Numbered from the stretch's first letter, positions 1 through 6,270 are shown. The stretch is DNA of 6,385 bases from CAYWTX01 sp964461295 (GCA_964461295.1 CAYWTX010000252.1:1-6385), one strand, 5' to 3'. Numbers and translations are program-made. The notes: generated from the sequence alone by a model not told the origin.

Positions 1-14
1 AGGCTGACATATGA

Positions 15-155
15 CAGCCCAGGGCAACGCCCTCGGAACTCGTTACCTTCCAAGCCCAAGCCCTGTAAGGGCGAGAGAACCTCTGCGCGCACTTCTGCCG
101 CCCTTACGGGGCTTGTCCTTTTGGGTTTCCGGCACCCAGGCGTTGCCCTGGGCTG
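15..155. repeat. Long imperfect inverted-repeat element upstream of the permease gene
   Basis: The outer arms, 15-31 (cagcccagggcaacgcc) and 139-155, are perfect 17-bp reverse complements. An inner pair, 58-73 (aagccctgtaagggcg) and 99-114, matches at 15 of 16 positions, with the remaining pair a G-T wobble. Short matches such as 52-57 with 123-128 lie between them, so the whole 141 bp could fold into one long interrupted stem or cruciform. Each inner arm also contains its own mini-hairpin of CCC and GGG around a TGTA- or TTAC-type loop. No transposase-like ORF or convincing target duplication is visible. I read it as a copy of a dispersed, non-coding intergenic repeat, MITE- or REP-like, rather than a gene. 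The symmetry is seen directly; the repeat-family interpretation is inference. Confidence 0.7.
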
Positions 156-162
156 CATTCCG

Positions 163-179
163 TCAGCCCGTTGGGCTGA
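163..179 (+). promoter_or_regulatory. Small perfect hairpin just upstream of the permease start codon
   Basis: The sequence tcagccc-gtt-gggctga forms a perfect 7-bp stem with a 3-nt loop, ending 13 bases before the ATG at 193. No T tract follows, so it does not look like a classical intrinsic terminator. The segment 164-169 (cagccc) can instead pair with gggctg at 150-155, which is also the end of the right arm of the 15-155 inverted repeat. The leader therefore has mutually exclusive pairings. It may affect translation or transcript stability of the permease, or simply be the tail of the repeat element. Confidence 0.4.
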
Positions 180-192
180 ATAGAACGCAACC

Positions 193-1953
193 ATGATGCT
201 ACAGTCTCGCAAGGTGCGGACGATTCGGCCGCTGCTTGCCGCCGCGCCCCAGCGGGGCGGCTGGGGCGCGCATGCCATGGCGGCGGGGATCGCGCTGCTG
301 CTGGCGGCATTCCTGCTGGCACCGATCGCGCTGGTCATTGCCCAGGGATTCATGCACCAGGGCAAGGCGAGCCTGTACTGGTTCAGCCGCGTGGCCGGGA
401 ACGAAATCCTCGTCGGCCAGATGGTCAACGGCATGGCGCTGGCGGCGTGCGCGACGCTGGCGTGCCTGGTGCTGGCCGTGCCGTTGGCGGTGGTGCGGAC
501 GCGGTGCCGGTTCCTGGGCGCGGGCGTGCTGAGCGCCCTGTTGCTGGTGCCGCTGATCCTGCCTCCGTTCGTGGGGGCGCTGTCGATGAAGCGGCTCATG
601 GCGCCCTACGGCGCGGTGAACCTGCTGCTGGCGCAACTGGGGTTGATCGACACCTCGGCCGGGCCGCCGGCGGACTGGTTCGGCACGGGCTTCGTCGGCG
701 TGGTTGTTCTCCAGACGCTGCACCTGTTCCCGATCCTGTACCTCAACGCGTCGGCGGCGCTGGCGAACGTGGACCCCGCCTACGTGCAGGCGGCCCGCAA
801 CCTGGGCGCCTCGCCGTTGCGGGCATTCTTCAGCGTGACGCTGCCGCTGATGCGCCCGGGGCTGTTCGCCGGCGGGACGATCGTCTTCATCTGGTCGCTG
901 ACCGACATCGGCACGCCCCTGCTGCTGGGCTTCGAGGAAGTGATCCCGGTCACGGTCTTCAAGGGCCTGGGCGTGGATGACGTCAGCCCGCGGACGTACA
1001 GCCTCGTGTTCATCATGCTGGCCGCGTCGGTGGCCCTGTACGTGCTGGGCAAGTTCGTGTTCGGGCGCGGCGGCCCGGCCGAGTCGAGCAAGGCCACCAT
1101 CGCCGCCGAAGTGCGGCGACTGGGCACGCTGGGCACGCTGGGCGCGTGGGTGCTGTTCGGCACGGTGGTCTTCCTCGCCCTGCTGCCGCACGCGGGCGTC
1201 ATTCTCACGGCCGTGTCGGCCCATTGGGTGAACACGGTGCTTCCGACCGAGTACACGATGCGGCACCTGGAGTACGTCATCACGCGCCCGGACACGTACA
1301 ACTCGATCCTGAACAGCCTGGCGTACGCGGGGACGAGCACGGCGGTGGACCTGGTGGCGGGGGCGGTGGTGGCGTGGCTGCTGGTTCGCGGGCGCCTTCG
1401 CGGGCGGACGGCGCTGGATGGGCTGGTGATGCTGCCGCTGGCCGTGCCGGGCCTGATCCTGGCCGCGGGGTACGTGGCGATGACGGTGAAGGGAAGCCCG
1501 CTGTACAACATGGGCATCAGCACCAAGGCCCCGTTTGTGCTGCTGGTGATCGCGTACGCGGTTCGGCGCCTGCCGTTCGTGGTTCGCGGCGTGTCGGCCG
1601 GGCTGGAGCAGGTGCCCGAGGCGCTGGAGGAGGCGGGGCGGAACTTCGGGGCCTCGCGGCTGGGTGCGATTCTGCGGATCACGCTGCCGCTGGTGGCGGC
1701 GAATGTGATCGCGGCGGGGGCGCTGACGTTCGCGTTCGCGATGCTGGAGGTGAGCGACTCGCTGATCCTGGCCCAGTCGCAGCAGTTCTATCCGATCACG
1801 AAGGAAATCTACAAACAGGCGGCGTCGGGGAACGTGGACGCGGCGAACATTGCCTCGGCCCTGGGCGTGTACGGCATGGTGCTGCTGGGCGGAACATTCG
1901 CCCTGGCCGGTGCGCTGCTGGGGAAGAAGTTGGGGGCGATCTTCAGGGCGTGA
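193..1953 (+). CDS. ABC transporter permease, two fused permease domains (ferric-iron/FbpB-like)
   Basis: This is the inner-membrane channel subunit of a binding-protein-dependent importer, 586 aa. About twelve hydrophobic segments are visible, near residues 30-51, 78-101, 108-130, 164-188, 218-245, 270-290, 315-340, 373-398, 406-430, 447-463, 497-525 and 553-576. They form two homologous six-helix halves. Each half has the cytoplasmic EAA-type loop that docks on the ATPase: QAARNLGAS...TLP (199-218) and EEAGRNFGAS...TLP (479-499). Fusion of two such halves in 550-600 aa is characteristic of Fe(3+) and related small-substrate permeases (FbpB/SfuB/ThiP group). The substrate cannot be fixed from sequence alone; iron is a family-based guess. 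The in-frame stop at 181-183 limits the start to 193 or the adjacent ATG at 196. No Shine-Dalgarno is visible, and M29 (277) is an alternative. The solute-binding protein and ATPase are absent, and the next gene is convergent, so this is probably the last gene of an operon entering from the left. Confidence 0.93.
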   Translation: MMLQSRKVRTIRPLLAAAPQRGGWGAHAMAAGIALLLAAFLLAPIALVIAQGFMHQGKASLYWFSRVAGNEILVGQMVNGMALAACATLACLVLAVPLAVVRTRCRFLGAGVLSALLLVPLILPPFVGALSMKRLMAPYGAVNLLLAQLGLIDTSAGPPADWFGTGFVGVVVLQTLHLFPILYLNASAALANVDPAYVQAARNLGASPLRAFFSVTLPLMRPGLFAGGTIVFIWSLTDIGTPLLLGFEEVIPVTVFKGLGVDDVSPRTYSLVFIMLAASVALYVLGKFVFGRGGPAESSKATIAAEVRRLGTLGTLGAWVLFGTVVFLALLPHAGVILTAVSAHWVNTVLPTEYTMRHLEYVITRPDTYNSILNSLAYAGTSTAVDLVAGAVVAWLLVRGRLRGRTALDGLVMLPLAVPGLILAAGYVAMTVKGSPLYNMGISTKAPFVLLVIAYAVRRLPFVVRGVSAGLEQVPEALEEAGRNFGASRLGAILRITLPLVAANVIAAGALTFAFAMLEVSDSLILAQSQQFYPITKEIYKQAASGNVDAANIASALGVYGMVLLGGTFALAGALLGKKLGAIFRA

Positions 1954-1960
1954 GATGGCG

Positions 1961-1985
1961 TGGGCAGGAACGCCGGCGTTGCCCA
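1961..1985. terminator. Possible bidirectional terminator hairpin between convergent genes
   Basis: Eight bases after the permease stop, tgggca (1961-1966) pairs with tgccca (1980-1985). Inside this, acg (1970-1972) pairs with cgt (1977-1979) around a CCGG loop, leaving a three-base bulge. It lies between two converging genes, where a shared terminator is expected. No T tract follows on either strand, so intrinsic termination is uncertain. A second, looser pairing (cgggatg 1989-1995 with catcccg 2029-2035) lies closer to the other gene. The rest of the 104-bp gap (1954-2057) shows nothing else. Confidence 0.3.
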
Positions 1986-2057
1986 GGACGGGATGTCAGT
2001 CGTTCCTTGTTGGCGGTACCACAAACGCCATCCCGCATGCGACGCTCATCACGTGGC

Positions 2058-3914
2058 TCACCGCTCCGCGGAGTATCCCTCGCCCTTCAAGAGGTCGTAC
2101 TGGAGCATCTGGTAGTCTCGCAGCATGTCCGGATGGGGGATGTTGGGATCCTGCTGGAGGAACTGCCTGCCGTCGGACGTCTCGACGTACCGCGAGAGGA
2201 CGGGAAACTTCTTGTGCACGGCGTCGGTCATGGCGATCAGCCCCTCGGCGGGCACGCCCATCTCCTCCAACAGGCGGACGGGGACGAAGTTGGTGCTCCA
2301 GCGAAACTCCGGCCGCTTGAGGCCCTTGTTGGACCACAGGACGGCGGGGGTTTCCTGCTGGCGGCGTTTGGAGAGGATGCGAGCCACGTCGTAGTGGGCG
2401 GTGTACTCGTAGACGCCATCGGGGCCGCCGAAGGGGGGCATGTGGTCGCCCATCATGAAGAGGATCGTTTCGCGGTCGAGCGTCTGGAGGTGAGCCAGCA
2501 GCCGCGCCACGGCGCGGTCCATCGTGTGCAGCGTGTTGATGTACGCCTTCAGTTCCAGCCGAAGTTGCTCGGGCATCTTCGGGTCGATCACGTCCAGCGT
2601 GGATTCGGTGTAGAACTGGGACTTCCAGGGCCTGTGCGTGGCCGCGGGGAACGCGAAGAGGAACCACGGGCCTTCCCTCCTGCTGGCCGCGATGACCGCG
2701 TCGACAAGGGCGTCGTCGGAGGCCCAGATCCCGGCGGGGTCCATCGGCGTGCAGGGATCCTTCATGAGGAAGCGGCAGCGGTCGAAGCCCAAGTGCCTCA
2801 TCACCTTCTCGCGGTCGAACAGCCAGGGCGGGTCGGCGAAGAAGGCCTCGGATTTGTAGCCGTGGCCGCGCAGGAGGCTGGGCAGCGAGGGCAGGTCGTG
2901 CGTCAGCCACTGGCGGTAGGGACAGCTTTCGTCGGGCAGGAAGTACAGCGCCATGCCGGTGAGCACTTCGAACTCGGTGTTAACCGATCGGCCGCCATAC
3001 GTGGGCACGACCGCCCGGCCATGCGTCTGGAGCAGGCCCGCCTTCCGGATGTTGGGGATGGGATCGCGCGTGAAGCGGATTCCGAACTCGTTGGGGTCCA
3101 TCATGGACTCGATCAGCAGGAAGACCAGGTTGGGCGGCGGACGCCGCGCCGCGGGCCGCGAGGCGGGCTGCTGGAGGTTGTACCGGCGGAGGATGTCCTG
3201 GACGGCCTCGCGGCCGTAGCCGTCGGGCGCGTCGAGCATCTCCTGACGCCATCGCAAGGCGAGTTCGCCGAGCAGGCCGTTGCAGCGTGCGGCCTCGCGG
3301 GCGTCCCACGAGTTGATGGGGTAGATCAGTCGGGCAGTTTCCTCCAGCCAGGTGCGCACGGAGGGAATCCCCGGCACGTAGGCCAGGGCGAACAGCAGAG
3401 CGGCCGAGACGGCCCCCTCGACCAGGCGGCGCCAGCGGCCCATCGTCATGCGCCCGTAGCGCCAGGCGAGGATGAACAGGCCGACGACGGTGAGGAAGGC
3501 GGCGACGAGGGCCAGCACAATCCAGAAGGTGAAGACGCCCTTGGCCATCACGCTGAGGTCGACGAGCATCTGGGCGTCGCTGACCCGGATGGGGCAGTTG
3601 AGGTTGATGAGCTTCATGACGTTGGAGAACTGCAGGAAGCCGTAGATCGCCAGCATCGCCAGCAGGCCGACGACGGGTCGGCTCGTGAGGGCCGCGACAG
3701 CCAGGACGAGACAGACGAGCATGCCGACGTTCCAGGCCAGGCCCGACCACCAGATCACGTTGGGATCCTGGCGGTAGTAGACCCGGTCGATGCGGCCCTC
3801 GGCGACGAGGACCGCGCCGACGGCGACGCCGATGGACCATAGGAGATACCATCGCCATGGGCGCGTGGAGACGATGGAACGCCACAGCCCGGTGAGGAAG
3901 TTACGCATCGCCAT
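2058..3914 (-). CDS. Membrane-anchored LTA synthase/phosphoglycerol transferase-like protein (sulfatase fold)
   Basis: A 618-aa member of the alkaline phosphatase/sulfatase superfamily with the LtaS/MdoB layout. Five predicted membrane helices (about 21-38, 56-76, 80-97, 128-150, 165-182) are followed by a Pro/Arg-rich linker (248-261) and an extracytoplasmic catalytic domain (about 261-560). Recognisable sites are the metal-binding Glu in LLIESMMDP (E269), the nucleophile region GGRSVNTEFEVLTG (S310 where LtaS-type enzymes have Thr), WLFDREKVMRHLGF, the substrate His in THRPW (H427), and the metal pair in GDH (D490, H491). Their spacing resembles that of LtaS. Family members move phosphoglycerol or phosphoethanolamine head groups from lipids onto surface polymers. 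Gram-negative-type bacteria lack classical lipoteichoic acid, so the acceptor is unknown, perhaps a surface glycan. The ATG at 3914 is preceded by gaggcagg about 5 bases upstream; the ATG at 3908 is an alternative. The gene stands alone, divergent from the lipoprotein gene. Confidence 0.88.
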   Translation of the reverse strand: MAMRNFLTGLWRSIVSTRPWRWYLLWSIGVAVGAVLVAEGRIDRVYYRQDPNVIWWSGLAWNVGMLVCLVLAVAALTSRPVVGLLAMLAIYGFLQFSNVMKLINLNCPIRVSDAQMLVDLSVMAKGVFTFWIVLALVAAFLTVVGLFILAWRYGRMTMGRWRRLVEGAVSAALLFALAYVPGIPSVRTWLEETARLIYPINSWDAREAARCNGLLGELALRWRQEMLDAPDGYGREAVQDILRRYNLQQPASRPAARRPPPNLVFLLIESMMDPNEFGIRFTRDPIPNIRKAGLLQTHGRAVVPTYGGRSVNTEFEVLTGMALYFLPDESCPYRQWLTHDLPSLPSLLRGHGYKSEAFFADPPWLFDREKVMRHLGFDRCRFLMKDPCTPMDPAGIWASDDALVDAVIAASRREGPWFLFAFPAATHRPWKSQFYTESTLDVIDPKMPEQLRLELKAYINTLHTMDRAVARLLAHLQTLDRETILFMMGDHMPPFGGPDGVYEYTAHYDVARILSKRRQQETPAVLWSNKGLKRPEFRWSTNFVPVRLLEEMGVPAEGLIAMTDAVHKKFPVLSRYVETSDGRQFLQQDPNIPHPDMLRDYQMLQYDLLKGEGYSAER

Positions 3915-4046
3915 GCCCGCCTGCCTCGTGGACCTCGGTTACCGTTCGCAACGGAGAAAACATCTTCGCATTTTCCTGGCTTGCGCTACAAGACCATTCG
4001 GCAGGGGGGTTGCCTGTCGGCCTGCACGTGGCATATGCTTCAGCCC
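3915..4046. other. Divergent intergenic region between the sulfatase-fold gene and the SGNH lipoprotein gene
   Basis: This 132-bp gap must supply promoters for both flanking genes. It is locally more AT-rich (about 3955-3975) than its surroundings. A small inverted repeat, ccgtt-cgc-aacgg (3942-3954), could be an operator or a chance hairpin. I could not identify a convincing -35/-10 pair for the leftward gene. Confidence 0.5.
4010..4039 (+). promoter_or_regulatory. Candidate promoter for the SGNH lipoprotein gene
   Basis: TTGCCT (4010-4015) and TATGCT (4034-4039) resemble sigma-70-type -35 and -10 boxes, each four of six to consensus, with an 18-nt spacer. The predicted start of transcription would be about 4046-4047, on or next to the ATG at 4047. 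There is no Shine-Dalgarno in front of that ATG, so a leaderless transcript is possible. The match is weak in GC-rich DNA and is not proven. Confidence 0.25.
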
Positions 4047-4754
4047 ATGGACCAGCCTGTGCGAGAAGCCCGTGGTTGGTGGAGCCCAACCGACAATCGA
4101 AGAGCGGCAATCGGCGTTTCCCTCCTTTGTGCCTGTGCGGCCATCACCGGGTGCGGCATGCAGAACAGCCACCGTCTGAAAGTGTGCGCCGTCAGCGATT
4201 CTCTCACCAACGAAGGCCCCGACAACTGGCTGGGCATGGTAGCCGCCGCGGATGAGCGGATCATTCCCGTGGCCGAGGCGCACGGCGGGTGGACGACGCG
4301 GAGCTACTTCAAGTCGAAGTTCGACGGCGTGGCGTTCGCCAAGGCGCCCAGCGACGCCGACGTGTTCATCATCCTGCTGGGCAGCAACAACCTGTTCGAG
4401 GCCGAGGGCGGCAGCGACGCCGCCGTGGCTGAGGCCGTCGAGGGCGTCCGGAAAGTGGCCGAGCACGTGCTGAAGATTTCGCCCAGGGCGGGCATCGTGC
4501 TGGCCGCCCCGCCGACGGTGTGCCTGCGGAACAACCACAACCCCACGCCCAAGCCGACGCGCCGCATCGACGACTCCAGCCCCGCCTACCTCGCCAAGCT
4601 CAGCACCGCGTACCGCGACCTGGCCGCCCGCGAAGGCTGGAAGTTCGTGGATCTCTACCCGCTGCTGAGCGACAGCGACTTCCTGGATGCCGCCCACCCC
4701 AACGAGCGCGGCAACCGCAAGATCGCCGAGGCGATCGGCAAGGCGCTGCGGTAG
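4047..4754 (+). CDS. SGNH/GDSL-family hydrolase, predicted lipoprotein
   Basis: A 235-aa protein from the ATG at 4047. The N-terminus has an Arg-rich n-region, a hydrophobic stretch and a lipobox ITGC with the acylated Cys at residue 36, predicting a membrane-anchored, extracytoplasmic protein. The SGNH blocks follow in order: block I as VSDSLT with nucleophile Ser52 (the usual GDSL Gly is Ser here), the HGGWTT Gly region (block II), LGSNN (block III, Asn114), and block V DAAHPN with Asp214 and His217. The full catalytic set is therefore present and the length is normal for the fold. Such enzymes hydrolyse ester bonds, for example acetyl groups on carbohydrates or lipid esters; the substrate is unknown. 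The frame is open back to a TTG at 3981 and contains an ATG at 4035. I prefer 4047 because the earlier starts only lengthen the segment before the lipobox, but 4035 cannot be excluded. It converges on the oxidoreductase gene with 12 bp between stops. Confidence 0.87.
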   Translation: MDQPVREARGWWSPTDNRRAAIGVSLLCACAAITGCGMQNSHRLKVCAVSDSLTNEGPDNWLGMVAAADERIIPVAEAHGGWTTRSYFKSKFDGVAFAKAPSDADVFIILLGSNNLFEAEGGSDAAVAEAVEGVRKVAEHVLKISPRAGIVLAAPPTVCLRNNHNPTPKPTRRIDDSSPAYLAKLSTAYRDLAAREGWKFVDLYPLLSDSDFLDAAHPNERGNRKIAEAIGKALR

Positions 4755-4766
4755 GAGAGGCGAGGC

Positions 4767-5768
4767 TCAGACCTTCGGCACGTTCGTCCACCGGCCCGTC
4801 TGGGACGACTCGTAGCACGCTTCCAGGATCGCCACGGCCTCGGCGGCGCATTGCAGGTCGGCGTCGAGTTCCTCGCGAGTCAGCCTGCCCTCGATCGCCG
4901 CGATCAGGCGGTCGACGCGCGAAGGTTTGGCCTCCATGGACGGCATGGGCTGGGGTTCGGACTTGGGTATGCACAGTTGCAGACCCTTGCCCGGGATGTC
5001 CCAGATCACGCCCTTGGGACCGGCGACCTCGAACCCGCCGGGCCCGCCCTGCTGAATCCACGATGCCTCGACATACCCACGCACGCCGCTGGCGAATTCG
5101 AAGAAGGCCCGGCCGAAGTCGTCCACGTCCGGGTACACGCCGGTGACGTTGCCGATCGTCGCCATCACGCGGACAACCGGCCCGAAGAGCGACCGCAGGG
5201 CGTGCACCGCGTGGGTGCCCAGGTCCATGAAGGCCCCGCCGCCGGCCAGGTCAGGCTTGGTGAACCACTGGAGGTCGGGGGAGTCGAACCATCGGCCGTA
5301 GCAGGCGCTGTGTGCGTTGCGGTACCGCACGTGCGTGACCTTGCCGGCCGCGCCTTCCTCAAGCAGCCTGGCCAGGCCGCGGACGGAAGGTCCGAACGGA
5401 ACGCCGTAGCCCATGTGCACGATCGTCCTGTGCTTGCGGGCCAGGCGCATCGCGACGCCGGCATCGGCGGCGGAGGTGGTGAAGGGCTTCTCGCAGAAGA
5501 TCGGTTTGCCGGCGGGGATGGCGGCCCTCAGCAGCGGAAGGTGGCGGGTGTTCTCGGCGCAGAGGATGAAGCCGTGCACATCCGCTCTGGCGACCATCTT
5601 CTCGAGGTCGGGCTCGAACGCCGAGTTGAATTCGGCGGCGTACCGCCGGCCGCGGTCGGCTACGTCATCCCAGATTCCGACGAGCTTGCAGTTTTCCCGC
5701 TTGGCAATGTCCTGGAGGTAGCCGCGGGTATGGATGTGGGCAGCGGACAACAATGCGATATTGGTCAT
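4767..5768 (-). CDS. Gfo/Idh/MocA family oxidoreductase
   Basis: A 333-aa cytoplasmic NAD(P)-dependent dehydrogenase of the glucose-fructose oxidoreductase/inositol dehydrogenase family, which oxidises or isomerises sugars, inositols and their derivatives. An N-terminal Rossmann domain (about 1-120) ends in the family signature FCEKPFTTS, with catalytic Lys94 in the EKP motif. The C-terminal alpha/beta domain carries GGGAFMDLGTHAVHAL, giving Asp182 and His186 of the usual Lys-Asp-His set. Acidic residues after beta-2 (GIWDD, 31-35) would favour NAD over NADP. The glycine-rich dinucleotide loop is atypical: LLSAAHIHTRGY (6-17) has no GxGxxG. I recall a subset of the family with an AHxH sequence here, so this is probably a subfamily trait and not decay. 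The start is well supported: AAAGGA lies 9 nt upstream of the ATG. The substrate cannot be assigned. Confidence 0.93.
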   Translation of the reverse strand: MTNIALLSAAHIHTRGYLQDIAKRENCKLVGIWDDVADRGRRYAAEFNSAFEPDLEKMVARADVHGFILCAENTRHLPLLRAAIPAGKPIFCEKPFTTSAADAGVAMRLARKHRTIVHMGYGVPFGPSVRGLARLLEEGAAGKVTHVRYRNAHSACYGRWFDSPDLQWFTKPDLAGGGAFMDLGTHAVHALRSLFGPVVRVMATIGNVTGVYPDVDDFGRAFFEFASGVRGYVEASWIQQGGPGGFEVAGPKGVIWDIPGKGLQLCIPKSEPQPMPSMEAKPSRVDRLIAAIEGRLTREELDADLQCAAEAVAILEACYESSQTGRWTNVPKV

Positions 5769-5777
5769 GGCAGGGAT

Positions 5778-5783
5778 TCCTTT
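5778..5783 (-). promoter_or_regulatory. Shine-Dalgarno of the Gfo/Idh/MocA gene
   Basis: On the minus strand the sequence reads AAAGGA with 9 nt to the ATG ending at 5768. It is the clearest ribosome-binding site in the window and fixes the start of that gene. Confidence 0.7.
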
Positions 5784-5807
5784 CAGGTATCGCGGATCGA
5801 ACGCACC

Positions 5808-5835
5808 AGCTTAGTCGGCCTGCGGCGGCAGTCAA
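5808..5835 (-). promoter_or_regulatory. Candidate promoter of the Gfo/Idh/MocA gene
   Basis: On the minus strand TTGACT (5835-5830) matches five of six bases of a -35 box. It is followed after 16 nt by TAAGCT (5813-5808), a weak -10. Transcription would start near 5801, giving a leader of about 30 nt that includes the AAAGGA site. The -35 box is good, the -10 poor. Confidence 0.4.
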
Positions 5836-5950
5836 GGACGTGGATGGCGCGGACGGTGGTATCGCCCTGCTGGCGCCGGCAAAGCGATGTACATGCCGCT
5901 TCCCCGTCGAGTGTTGTGCGGAGTGGCGGGTGGCGGGGATCTTGCTGTAC
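5836..5950. other. Non-coding spacer between the Gfo/Idh/MocA promoter and the repeat array
   Basis: I see no gene, clear hairpin or repeat in this 115-bp stretch. Open frames crossing it are continuations of frames generated by the neighbouring repeats and match no family I recognise. Confidence 0.5.
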
Positions 5951-6175
5951 AGGCCCGGCGGGCCGGCAGCGGGTAGCCCCGCCCGTGAGGGCGGGGATTG
6001 GCGATGCGGAAGGAGAGGCCCGGCGGGCCGGCAGCAGGTAGCCCCGCCCGTAAGGGCGGGGATTGCGGGTAGCGCCAGCAAAAGAGGCCCGGCGGGCCGG
6101 CAGCAGGTAGCCCCGCCCGTAAGGGCGAGGATTGCGGGCGGCGCGGGCCCAAGAGGCCCGGCGGGCCGACAGCGG

Positions 6176-6227
6176 GTAGCCCCGCCCGTAAGGGCGGGGA
6201 GGTAGCCCCGCCCGTGAGGGCGGGGAT
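6176..6227. repeat. Tandem duplication of the 26-bp hairpin module in array unit 4
   Basis: Two head-to-tail copies begin with gtag at 6176 and 6202. Each contains ccccgccc, a GTAA (first) or GTGA (second) loop, then gggcgggg, a perfect 8-bp stem. The copies differ at the loop purine and at the second base of the trailing dinucleotide. Confidence 0.9.
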
Positions 6228-6270
6228 TGCGGGCGGCGCGGGCCCAAGAGGCCCGGCGGGCCGACAGCGG

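Noticed and set aside
11..196. Short + strand frame covering the inverted-repeat element
   Set aside because: The sequence is explained by the palindromic element, there is no ribosome-binding site, and it overlaps the permease start.
199..1266. 355-codon minus-strand frame opposite the permease
   Set aside because: Its composition is dominated by Arg, His and Gln, as expected for the antisense of a GC-rich hydrophobic gene, and no family is recognisable.
1146..3842. Very long open frame (898 codons) on the + strand running through the permease and antisense to the LTA-synthase-like gene
   Set aside because: It shares sequence with two genes of clear family identity in other frames and has low-complexity, Gly/Arg/Asp/His-rich composition without any recognisable domain. 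Long shadow frames are expected at this GC content.
2980..3885. 301-codon minus-strand frame overlapping the LTA-synthase-like gene
   Set aside because: It lies on the same strand in another frame, is Arg/His/Pro-rich, and conflicts with the frame that holds all the catalytic motifs.
3981..4046. Extended N-terminus of the SGNH protein from a TTG start
   Set aside because: The extra residues do not resemble a signal-peptide n-region, the start is TTG without a Shine-Dalgarno, and the region contains the candidate promoter.
4851..6041. 396-codon + strand frame opposite the oxidoreductase and entering the repeats
   Set aside because: It is antisense to a well-defined Gfo/Idh/MocA gene and shows no domain.
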